From Hymenobacter sp. H14-R3 (lineage in GTDB: Bacteria; Bacteroidota; Bacteroidia; Cytophagales; Hymenobacteraceae), in contig NZ_JASITD010000030.1 in assembly GCF_030063445.1 (NCBI RefSeq), positions 1 to 49,746 of the forward strand: a DNA stretch of 49,746 bases. The letters are read 5' to 3'. Positions 41,759 through 48,376 of the stretch are shown piece by piece (the stretch's first letter is position 1; each line of letters begins with the position of its first letter). The notes beneath the pieces are model-generated. The model saw only the letters and a program-made list of their open reading frames with translations, searched no databases and had not been told where the DNA came from. A program made the translations under genes and the position numbers.

Positions 41759-42154
41759 TCAGATAGTCAAGGGTAGCTTTACGCGGAACAACTTTTTGAG
41801 CTGCTCAGGTGACCTAGTCAGAACGGGCAGGGCACCTAAAAGCACGCCCACGCTGGAGGCCATCGCCTCGGTATCCTTGCTCAGGACAGCAACAGCCATC
41901 CCAGTGAAGCCTACCAGAAGGGCCGTGCCTGTAAGCAGCCATTTACTCCCGCGATTCACTGCGGGCACCACCCTGAAACCGATCGTGAACAGCACGCCAG
42001 AAAAGGCCACTCCGCTGATACCCAAGGCGAACCAATGAATCACCTGCTGTTCTGCCACGAAAGGCAAACTTGCGCCGATACTTAGCACAAAATTTACCGC
42101 AAGACCGCCGAGCAGGGCCAATGGGAGAAACGTAATCCAGCGTAGCCTTTTCAT
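41759..42154 (-). CDS. small membrane protein of unknown function
   Basis: 131 residues with four predicted membrane helices: WITFLPLALLGGLAVNFVLS, HWFALGISGVAFSGVLFTIG, WLLTGTALLVGFTGMAVAVL and a weaker last one, SSVGVLLGALPVL. A basic C-terminal tail (EQLKKLFRVK) points to the cytoplasm. I recognise no family. It stands alone between an IS630 element and the MazEF module, on the opposite strand. The reading frame looks intact and starts with a basic leader (MKRLRW). Confidence 0.6.
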   Translation of the reverse strand: MKRLRWITFLPLALLGGLAVNFVLSIGASLPFVAEQQVIHWFALGISGVAFSGVLFTIGFRVVPAVNRGSKWLLTGTALLVGFTGMAVAVLSKDTEAMASSVGVLLGALPVLTRSPEQLKKLFRVKLPLTI

Positions 42155-42369
42155 TTAATCCTTTTTCTGCTTGTCTTTGCTCTCATGCTACCTCGTTCAG
42201 TCAGCCGGTCGTTTTGGTGAATATACTGGCAGACATGACCGCTGTACATCAACGTATGGCTGGTTCCCCGGCGGTATAGCAGGGAGCTCAGGAAGTAGGG
42301 CGCGAGGCGGGGTGGCTCAGGAAGGCCAGTTACTGGTAGTTGGTTAGCGAACGAATACTGAGCGCTACA

Positions 42370-42394
42370 TGTACGTACATTGTACGTACATTTG
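42370..42394 (+). promoter_or_regulatory. mazEF operator and overlapping promoter
   Basis: The self-complementary 10-mer TGTACGTACA occurs at 42370-42379 and 42381-42390, spaced one helical turn (11 bp). The second copy runs into TACATTTG (42387-42394), a TAnnTTTG -7 box. The antitoxin ATG is at 42399, five bases later. Binding of the MazE/MazEF dimer here would block the promoter; this is the standard autoregulation of the family. Confidence 0.65.
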
Positions 42395-42398
42395 CTTC

Positions 42399-42659
42399 AT
42401 GAACACGCGCCTGATTCGGGTCGGCAATTCCCAGGGAATTGTACTGCCCAAGAAGTTACTGCAACAGTACCACCTCGCTGGCGAGGTTGACCTACAGCCC
42501 ACGCCGGAGGGCCTGCTTATCAAGCAAGTGGAGAAGCCCCGCCGCCAAGGCTGGGACGAGCGCTTTCAGCACGCGATTGCGCAGGGCCAGGCCCCGGAGA
42601 GCGAGCTGCTGGAGGGATTCTCGCAGGAGGCCTTTGAGGAAACGGAATGGCAGTGGTAG
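42399..42659 (+). CDS. MazE/AbrB-type antitoxin
   Basis: 86 residues. An N-terminal swapped-hairpin AbrB/MazE DNA-binding domain (MNTRLIRVGNSQGIVLPKKLL) is followed by a short, acidic, probably unfolded C-terminal tail (EEAFEETEWQW-like end) that would wrap the toxin. The start at 42399 is set by the family; an ATG 30 bases upstream lies inside the operator. It overlaps the toxin gene by 13 bases, which ties their translation together. Repression is likely through the twin palindromes just upstream. Confidence 0.88.
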   Translation: MNTRLIRVGNSQGIVLPKKLLQQYHLAGEVDLQPTPEGLLIKQVEKPRRQGWDERFQHAIAQGQAPESELLEGFSQEAFEETEWQW

Positions 42660-42979
42660 CCGCGCAGCGCTTCGAGGTGTGGCTCATTAACCTCGACCCG
42701 ACCCAAGGCAGCGAAATCAACAAAACCCGCCCCTGCGTGGTGCTCTCCCCCGACGAGATGAATCGCCACCTGCGCACGGTGACCATTGCCGCCCTGACCA
42801 GCACCCGGCGCGACTACCCCTCCCGGGTAGACTGCACTTTTCAGGGCAAGGAAGGCCAGGTAGCATTGGACCATATCCGCTCGGTGGACAAGACCCGCTT
42901 GGTGCGCCGCTTAGGCACCCTGTCTAAAGCCACGGCGCAAGCAGTATGTGAGCGGCTGCAGGAGCTTTTTCAGTATTAA
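42647..42979 (+). CDS. MazF/PemK-type endoribonuclease toxin
   Basis: A 110-residue toxin of the PemK/MazF fold. FEVWLINLDPTQGSEINKTRPCVVLS contains the conserved Gly-Ser-Glu-x-x-K-x-RP segment with the catalytic Arg, and LDHIRSVDKTRLVRRLG matches the second family block (QxxxxDxxRL). MazF enzymes cut mRNA at short sequences to halt growth. Overlap with the antitoxin gene and a shared promoter make this a complete type II toxin-antitoxin module next to mobile DNA. Confidence 0.9.
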   Translation: MAVVAAQRFEVWLINLDPTQGSEINKTRPCVVLSPDEMNRHLRTVTIAALTSTRRDYPSRVDCTFQGKEGQVALDHIRSVDKTRLVRRLGTLSKATAQAVCERLQELFQY

Positions 42980-43501
42980 AATCAGCTGGGCAATTCGTGA
43001 AGCAGGCAGGTCGTCTAGTTACGCTGGATGGGTGAAGACCTTACTTGCAGCACTTGCACCCCGAAAGGTGCCCCTTGAGGGGCTCAGAAAGTGCCTCTCG
43101 GGGCGAATGGCTCCGAAAGTCCACAGCGGGTGCGTATTCGGCTCACGTTAGGGGTTGGGTAAGTGAAAAGGACGCGTCCGAAAGGTGCACCTTCTTGGTC
43201 CCACCGCCGCCCAGGGGGAGCGTAAACTAGGCGGCGTCAGGCGACCAGCAACCAACCGCTCGTTTGACCTTTGTACCAAACTTTTAACCAAGGTCATACT
43301 TCGTTCGCTGCCGGCTACCGGCTGGTTTTGCTGCTCCCATGACAAGGGAAAGTTACTTTCCCCGTGTCCATTTGTACCCGACCGCCTCACTGTTCCCCGC
43401 CCTGGCCGCTAAGCTGCCACTTGCCGAATGCAAGCCGCGCTTGGCGCGGCTAGGTAGCATAGTCGCCATAGTTTTCCTGCTCTTCCCACTGTTCAGTCGT
43501 C
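42980..43501. other. convergent intergenic region, no gene seen
   Basis: Lies between the ends of mazF and the minus-strand immunity gene. CGAAAGGTGC occurs twice (near 43060 and 43178). A small dyad GGGAAAG-TTA-CTTTCCC (about 43347-43363) could act as a weak terminator. No open frame has family resemblance. The GC content drifts between that of the genes and that of the AT-rich zones. Confidence 0.45.
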
Positions 43502-44305
43502 TTAACCGGGCAGCTGGGCTGGGGGGGCCTGCCACTGCCCCTCGTAGTAATAGCCGCTGGCGGGATTCTCAGCGCTGGCTAACTCGGTAAAGAAGTTAGC
43601 CCGGTAGCGGCCCGTGGCTTCTACCACAAACTCTACCTTTTCCCAGTTCGGGTGGCCACCTTTCTTCTTCAACCGGCGCAGTTCCTCCACTGCCAGCAGA
43701 GCCGGCCAGCTGTAGGGCAGGTGCAGCGCATCGTCCGCTTCTTCCGTGGGGCTGCGGTAGGCGGCGTGGTGCTCAATATAGCCGATGCCCGCCTCGCGTA
43801 GGCTCAGCGTGGCCGTGACCCATTGCTCGGGAATGAGGGCGAGCACGGCCCGCACCAGGTTGTCATACAAGGCTGGGCTGCGGCGCTCGGCCTGGGCCTG
43901 CTCGAAGGCATTGAGGGCCGCCGCCCGCTGGGGCCGGGCTAGTGCGCTGGTCTGCTCGAGGTGGTCGAGCACATCCTGCGCGTCCTGGTGCCAGAGAAAG
44001 TCAAGCTCGTAGGCCCCGCTGGGCAGCAGGGCAAACCAGAGAAAGTTCCATCGGTTGTGCCCCCCCTCCGTCGTAATGCGATAAATATCTGTTACCGCAT
44101 CAGTTACTTGATATTTAAGTTGTTTATCACGGATGGAAAATACTTTTAGCAAATCCGAATCGTCCGCGTACTTGCCATTGCCACTGTTCGATATAACACC
44201 ATCCTGCCTGCCAATTAGCATATAAGCTTTGTCCCATTCTTCGGGAATGTTGTCAGCCATCGCCTGGGCAATGGTTTGGTAGTGACTTAAAATATTAGCT
44301 GTCAT
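43502..44305 (-). CDS. double-domain YezG-like immunity protein
   Basis: 267 residues made of two copies of one fold. Copy 1 (about 10-107) has MADNIPEEW, then GGHNRWNF and SGAYELDFLW. Copy 2 (about 150-241) has LALIPEQW, then GGHPNWEKVEF and TGRYRANFF. The shared pattern IPExW ... GGHxxW ... GxYxxxF is that of the YezG/DUF600 immunity family, which in Bacillus subtilis neutralises the YeeF DNase toxin (established). The gene follows the nuclease effector by 17 bp on the same strand, the standard effector-immunity order. Both copies look intact. No signal peptide, so it protects from within the cytoplasm. Confidence 0.8.
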   Translation of the reverse strand: MTANILSHYQTIAQAMADNIPEEWDKAYMLIGRQDGVISNSGNGKYADDSDLLKVFSIRDKQLKYQVTDAVTDIYRITTEGGHNRWNFLWFALLPSGAYELDFLWHQDAQDVLDHLEQTSALARPQRAAALNAFEQAQAERRSPALYDNLVRAVLALIPEQWVTATLSLREAGIGYIEHHAAYRSPTEEADDALHLPYSWPALLAVEELRRLKKKGGHPNWEKVEFVVEATGRYRANFFTELASAENPASGYYYEGQWQAPPAQLPG

Positions 44306-44322
44306 AGTAAAAGGCAGTAAGG

Positions 44323-45513
44323 TTACTGAGGAAATGATTCGTTTTCTTCCTCCCCGTTAATCCAATAGTCAACCTCTAGTGAATGAGGCCGCAAGGATTC
44401 GCCGGCCGGGGAGCTACCCGTCGCGTTGGGGTAGCGCACGGTCTGCTCCACGTATACGTCGCTGGGGGGCGTGCTGCCCAGCTCCTTGGCCCAGTTGTTT
44501 TCCATGGCAAACCAGTTCTCGGCCTGCCGCCGCCGCTGGTTCTGGTCCATGTGCTGGGACACGTAGTTAATCTGCTCCCCCGCCCCGTCAAACTGGGCTC
44601 CGCGCAGGTGCCCCCCGTCGTCGAGAAACTCGCGCATTTCCAGCCAGCTGCGCGTATCAGGCACAAAGGCTGGGTTGAGCGGACCGGGTAATTCCTTGGT
44701 GCGGGCCAGTTGGCTGCGCGAGTCGGCCACGAAGGCCAGGTTGGGCTGGCCAGCTAGTTTTTTGGTGCGGGCCAGCTGGCTGCGCGGGTCGGCCACGAAG
44801 GCCGGGTTGGGCTGGCCGGGCAGCCGCTTGGGCTTTGCCAGCTCGCTCCGCTCGTCGGGCTGGTAAGCCGGGTTTTCTAGGCCGTCCTTGCGGCGTGGGG
44901 CAGCGGTCTGCTCGGCTTCGTTGCGCTCGTGCTTGTGGAGGGTCAGCACGCCCCGCAGCTTGACCACGCGCCCCTGCCCGTCGGTTTGGTAGAGGGTCTG
45001 GCCCACCAGGTACTTCGCGTCAGCTTCGAGCGGCACCTTATTGAGTTCCGCGTTCCAGCCCGTGGTGCTGTCGCCGGGGGGGCACACCAGCACCTTGCCC
45101 GTGGGCGGCCCCAGCGCGGGGCTGGCCGCAAAGCCCGCCCCGCCGCCCAGCGAGGCCGTGCCCTGCCCGGCGCTGCCGAGCTCAATCTTGCCCCCAAAGG
45201 TGCAGAACGAGTACGAAGAAGTCAGCAGCAACCGGCGCCCCAGCGACATAAACCCCGCGTGAGTGCCCTGCCAGGGCGTGGGAAACGGCACGCAGGGCAC
45301 GGGCGTACCCGCCGCGGCGGCCGTCAGAATCTTGCAGGGCGAGAGAAAGGGCGGGACGTTGAAGACGGGGATGAAATCGAGTTCCGTGCCTACGAAACGC
45401 CCGTCAATCCGGTGGGCCGGGTTGACGCAGTTGAACACGCTGGGTACGGGCAACTGGGTTTGGTTGCATTTCAACTCCGCGAGTTGGGCGATAAAGTGGT
45501 CTCCTTGGGCCAT
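44323..45513 (-). CDS. PAAR-like (DUF4280) effector with DNA/RNA non-specific nuclease domain
   Basis: 396 residues. The N-terminal part (about 1-145) is Cys-rich (Cys16, 29, 60, 74, 104) with PFPTPWQG and LTSSYSFCTFGGKIEL, as in DUF4280 PAAR-like tips of type VI or contractile injection systems. The C-terminal part resembles Endonuclease_NS_2 toxins of the YeeF type: VGQTLYQTDGQGRVVKLRG starts the domain, the active site is FLDDGGHLRG (His302), and ENNWAKEL and RPHSLEVDYWING close it. Between them lie four 22-residue repeats (208-295). There is no signal peptide, as expected for injected effectors. An IS481 element begins 17 bp upstream of the ATG. Confidence 0.82.
   Translation of the reverse strand: MAQGDHFIAQLAELKCNQTQLPVPSVFNCVNPAHRIDGRFVGTELDFIPVFNVPPFLSPCKILTAAAAGTPVPCVPFPTPWQGTHAGFMSLGRRLLLTSSYSFCTFGGKIELGSAGQGTASLGGGAGFAASPALGPPTGKVLVCPPGDSTTGWNAELNKVPLEADAKYLVGQTLYQTDGQGRVVKLRGVLTLHKHERNEAEQTAAPRRKDGLENPAYQPDERSELAKPKRLPGQPNPAFVADPRSQLARTKKLAGQPNLAFVADSRSQLARTKELPGPLNPAFVPDTRSWLEMREFLDDGGHLRGAQFDGAGEQINYVSQHMDQNQRRRQAENWFAMENNWAKELGSTPPSDVYVEQTVRYPNATGSSPAGESLRPHSLEVDYWINGEEENESFPQ
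44629..44892 (-). repeat. four tandem 66-bp repeats inside the nuclease domain
   Basis: Residues 208-295 of the effector consist of four in-phase 22-residue units with consensus NPAFVxDxRSxLxxxK. The first is most divergent; units two and three are nearly identical in DNA. The array lies between the N-terminal strands of the nuclease fold and its DDGGH active site. It looks like a duplication-expanded spacer, open to copy-number change by slippage or recombination. Confidence 0.8.
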
Positions 45514-45529
45514 GGCGCTAGTGCTTAGC

Positions 45530-46534
45530 TGTGTGGTCCCGGAAAGTCATGGATTGGGTCTCGTATAAAGATACCGGGATTTTCAGCCTATTCCGCCCTT
45601 ATAAATTCGCCTGGTGTCTGGCCGCGCAATCTTTTCAGTCGTTTACCCTGATTGTAAGCCTGTAAAAAGGTCTGTAAGTGCGTGTTGAGGTCGGCCACCG
45701 TCTCATAGTGATAGCACTTGACCGTGGCCTCTTTTAAGGTGCGGTTCATGCGCTCAACCTGGCCGTTGGTCCAGGGGTGGGCCACCTGGGTGCATCGGTG
45801 CTCGATGCCGTATGCCAGACACACGGCATCGAAGAGGTGGGGCTCTGCGCGCTGGCGATGAGGCAGCTGGGTAAATTGCACCCCATTGTCTGTCAGCATT
45901 TTATTGATAGTGTAGGGTACCGCCGCGATGACCCGCCGCCAGAAGTCAGCGGCGCGCACGGCGGTGGCCTCGGGGTGCAGTTCGGCAAAAACCAGTTTGC
46001 TGGTGCGGTCAATGGCCACAAATACATAATGCTGGCCATCCCCGATTAACACCTGGGCAAAATCCACGTGAAAGTAACCGATGGGATACGGTTTGAACCT
46101 GCCCTTCTTGGCCCCAGTCAGCGTTTCGGCGACCGGCCGGCGACTGATATCGTGGCGTTGAAACAGGCGATGCAAGGCCGAGCGGGAGAGGTGCGGAATC
46201 GTTTGCTGTAAGGCGTACAGACAGTCATCGAGCGGCAACAAGGTATGCTGGCGAAAGGCTACGGCAGCGGCCTCCTCCAGCGGAGTTAAGACACTGGAAA
46301 CCTGGATAGTAGGCCCCATCGGCGCGTCCTGGGTCGTGGCGCGGCTCCGCCACTTGGCCACCGTTTTGGGGTCTACTCCGTGGCGGGCAGCGAGGATGGC
46401 GAGGCTTTCCGAACTGGTCTGGATGGCTCGACGAACGGCCGGAGTCGTACGGGCGCTGCCGTGAAGTACTTGTTCCATAAATTTGCACGAAATTCAGAAT
46501 CCAAATCTACACCACGACTTTTCGGGACTATACA
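45530..46534 (-). mobile_element. IS481-family insertion sequence, 1005 bp
   Basis: Imperfect 23-bp inverted repeats (45530-45552 and 46512-46534; 19 of 23 match) start TGT and read TGTRTRGTCCCG inward. They bound a single transposase gene. No clear target duplication is seen. The right end interrupts the decayed IS3 orfB; the left end stops 17 bp before the effector start codon. A partial relative lies at 14930-15106. Confidence 0.82.
45588..46478 (-). CDS. IS481-family transposase
   Basis: 296 residues. An N-terminal HTH (LAILAARHGVDPKTVAKWRSR) is followed by the rve DDE domain: first Asp in FHVDFAQV, second in LTDNGVQF, Glu in NGQVERMNRTLKEA. All are intact. The frame closes at a TAG (45588-45590), but codons resembling the usual family C-terminus (IFIRDPIHDFPGP) continue in phase after it. 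The older copy at 14.9 kb has TAC at that position. The enzyme may thus lack about 18 C-terminal residues or depend on read-through. Confidence 0.85.
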   Translation of the reverse strand: MEQVLHGSARTTPAVRRAIQTSSESLAILAARHGVDPKTVAKWRSRATTQDAPMGPTIQVSSVLTPLEEAAAVAFRQHTLLPLDDCLYALQQTIPHLSRSALHRLFQRHDISRRPVAETLTGAKKGRFKPYPIGYFHVDFAQVLIGDGQHYVFVAIDRTSKLVFAELHPEATAVRAADFWRRVIAAVPYTINKMLTDNGVQFTQLPHRQRAEPHLFDAVCLAYGIEHRCTQVAHPWTNGQVERMNRTLKEATVKCYHYETVADLNTHLQTFLQAYNQGKRLKRLRGQTPGEFIRAE

Positions 46535-47313
46535 TCTAGCCTGGGCGTCGGCTAGGTCGGCAAAAACGGGCCGCTCGCGTAGTTCGAGCACCTCCGTTTT
46601 AAGACGTGACCATAAGCTTTTAGCTTGGGCATTGTCGTAGCAATCGCCGCGGCGGCTCTGCGCGCGCACGGCTTGGTGGTCGTGGAGCAACTGCCGGTAG
46701 GCGTTGCCGCAGTACTGCCCACCCCGGTCGGAGTGGACGAGCAAGCCAGGGGTAGGGGGTTGCGCCCAAAAAGCGCGCTGCAAGGCCCTGGTAATGAGCT
46801 CTTCTGGCATCGAAGCTCCCACCTGCCAGCCCAGTACCTGCTTGCTGGCCATATCCTGGTACGCGCACCGGTACACCCAGTCACCGTTGGCCAGCGGCAA
46901 ATACGTAATGTCACTGACCCAGACCCGGTTGGCCTGGGTGGGCTTGGGCTGGTCAAGCAGCCGGTTCGGCGCGCAGCGCAGGCCGTGGGTGGAGTCGGTG
47001 GTGCGCGGGGTGTAGGCCGTGGGTTGCAGCGCGTGCAGGGCCCGTCGACGCATAGCCGCGCGTAGGCGCTGGCGGCCCACCCGGTAGCCTTTCTGGCGCA
47101 GGGCCACCCGCAGCCGGCGGGTGCCATAGCGGCGTTTGTGGTGCGCGAAGACCTGGACCAATGCCGCTTCCCAGGCGGGTGGCTCCTGGTTTACTACCTG
47201 CCGTTGAGCTTGTTGCCAGACATAATAGCCGCTGGCCGGCACGCCCAGCCCCTAGCAGAGCAGGCGCACGGGGTACTGGGCGCGTTGCACCTCGATGAAG
47301 CGGTAACGACTCA
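46535..47313 (-). pseudogene. IS3 orfB transposase, inactive
   Basis: The OrfB sequence starts MSRYRFIEVQRAQYP (ATG 47313) and meets an in-frame TAG at 47252-47254, where relatives read a sense codon. It continues through GYYVWQQAQ and the rve domain: Asp in VSDITYLPL, Asp in VHSDRGGQY. The third catalytic residue is changed: DNAQAKSLWSRLK has Lys where the family has Glu (DNAxAES). The C-terminus is cut off by the IS481 end after ADLADAQA. Three independent lesions make it dead. Confidence 0.85.
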
Positions 47314-47618
47314 TTGGCTGTCGGTCACGGAAAAGAGGGCGATGGCTTTTTTTAACATGTCCAACTCCTGGGCCTGCCGCCGATTGGCGGCCGCAGCTGC
47401 CGCAATTCGGCCGCCGTGGCTGGGTCCAGCGCCGCCTCACGGGCGGCCGCCACCGGGGTAAGCGCTTGCTACTGCCACTTATAGATGCGCTTGGGGTCGA
47501 TGTTCAAGGCGCGCGCGGCGGCTTGAGTCGAGCGGCTTTCACCGGCCAGGCGCAGGGCTTCGGCCCGGAAGGCGGCATCGTAACGCCGACGTTTGGTAGG
47601 TGGGGGACTGTCTTTCAT
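47310..47618 (-). pseudogene. IS3 orfA, inactive
   Basis: It begins at ATG 47618 (MKDSPPPTKRRRYDAAFRAE) with the usual HTH region (STQAAARALNIDPKRIYKW). A TAG at 47469-47471 interrupts it after KWQ. About 80 bases later a single missing G shifts the frame (RQLR then ANRRQAQELDMLKKA in the next phase). The stop overlaps the orfB ATG (ATGA), the ancestral frameshift or coupling arrangement. Confidence 0.8.
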
Positions 47619-47650
47619 GAAGTTGGAAAGTTAAGGCCCTACTCTGTCCA

Positions 47651-48201
47651 GATTTACCCGACCACCTCGACCTGAACGACACCACGCAGGCTAATTACTG
47701 CTTTCTGGTGCCGATGGAGTATGTATTCGAGGATTTTCTACGTGGCTTTATAGAGGAAGTGCTAGGGGAAGAGTACGAGGTAGAATACCAGAAGACGGGC
47801 TGGCTAACTGACGAAAAGGCTTTTCAGCTACGCCATGACTTATTTCTAACCCACCGCACTACCAAGTACGCTCTGGTGGCGGATGCCAAGTACAAGCTGC
47901 GGGACGAGGAGGAAACGAATAAAAAGGCGGGAGTTGCGCAGAGCGACATGTACCAGTTAGTTAGCTATGCACTGCGCAGTGGCTGCGCAACGGGCTTGCT
48001 GCTTTACCCGGCTCAAGACCAGATGGCGGTGCTGGCCCCCATTAAGTTTACCGTTAGCTCGTGCTTTATGCTGGGGGGCCTATTCATGTGTGGGCTAGCA
48101 GCCTGCCACTGACTTTGCGAGCAGACGAAGACTTTGCGAGCCTGAAACAGCGGTTGTACGAGTCATTGCACCATGTCTTTACGAGCGTGGAGACTAGTTG
48201 A
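47651..48201 (+). pseudogene. mcrC: mcrC remnant (McrBC restriction system nuclease subunit)
   Basis: The C-terminal half of McrC: PMEYVFEDFLRGFIEEVL, then the PD-(D/E)xK nuclease core RHDLFL and LVADAKYKL, and QSDMYQLVSYALRSGC with LLLYP. The IS3 end at 47650 removes the N-terminal part. Coding sense is in phase right up to that junction (PDHLDLNDTTQ). Near the C-terminus a shift at the six-G run 48073-48078 moves the remaining 40 codons (IHVWASSLPLTL...) to another frame, ending at 48201. No mcrB is visible. The nuclease residues survive but the gene is broken twice. Confidence 0.85.
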
Positions 48202-48271
48202 GAAGCTACATGCTCGGCGCTTACCCCTGGTGCAGCGTAACCAATTAGCCAGGAGGTGGCTTAGGACCAAC

Positions 48272-48359
48272 CGGAATATGTATCGGAATCGTAGCAGATA
48301 TTACAAAGTTATAACACTGGTTAATAATACGTTGTGATACGGAATAGTATTCGGAATAC
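48272..48359 (+). promoter_or_regulatory. paired CGGAAT boxes upstream of the Fic gene
   Basis: CGGAAT occurs at 48272, 48284, 48340 and 48352. These form two 18-bp boxes (CGGAAT-N6-CGGAAT), each with a 12-bp period, 68 bp apart. The second contains the dyad GTATTC-G-GAATAC (48347-48359). The proximal box lies where the promoter should be, 18 bp before the ATG. This suggests cooperative binding of a regulator, perhaps the Fic protein itself through its C-terminal winged helix. Confidence 0.55.
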
Positions 48360-48376
48360 TTCTCGTACTATTGTAC

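Larger units (their letters stand above)
46535..47650 (-). mobile_element. decayed IS3-family element
   Basis: The intact outer end is at 47650 (TGGACAGAGTAGGGCC reading inward). orfA and orfB are both present but broken, and the inner end is lost at the IS481 insertion. The element itself sits inside mcrC, whose surviving coding sequence resumes in phase at 47651. Confidence 0.8.

Noticed and set aside
43055..43200. Repeated CGAAAGGTGC units as a possible small array
   Set aside because: Only two copies with different flanks and unequal context; not a CRISPR or other repeat array.
43347..43363. GGGAAAG-TTA-CTTTCCC as a terminator for mazF
   Set aside because: It is nearly 370 bp downstream of mazF with a very short stem and no U-tract.
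45525..46540. Target-site duplication around the IS481 copy
   Set aside because: The flanks TTAGC and TCTAGC look similar but do not align as adjacent direct repeats. The insertion was probably followed by a deletion.
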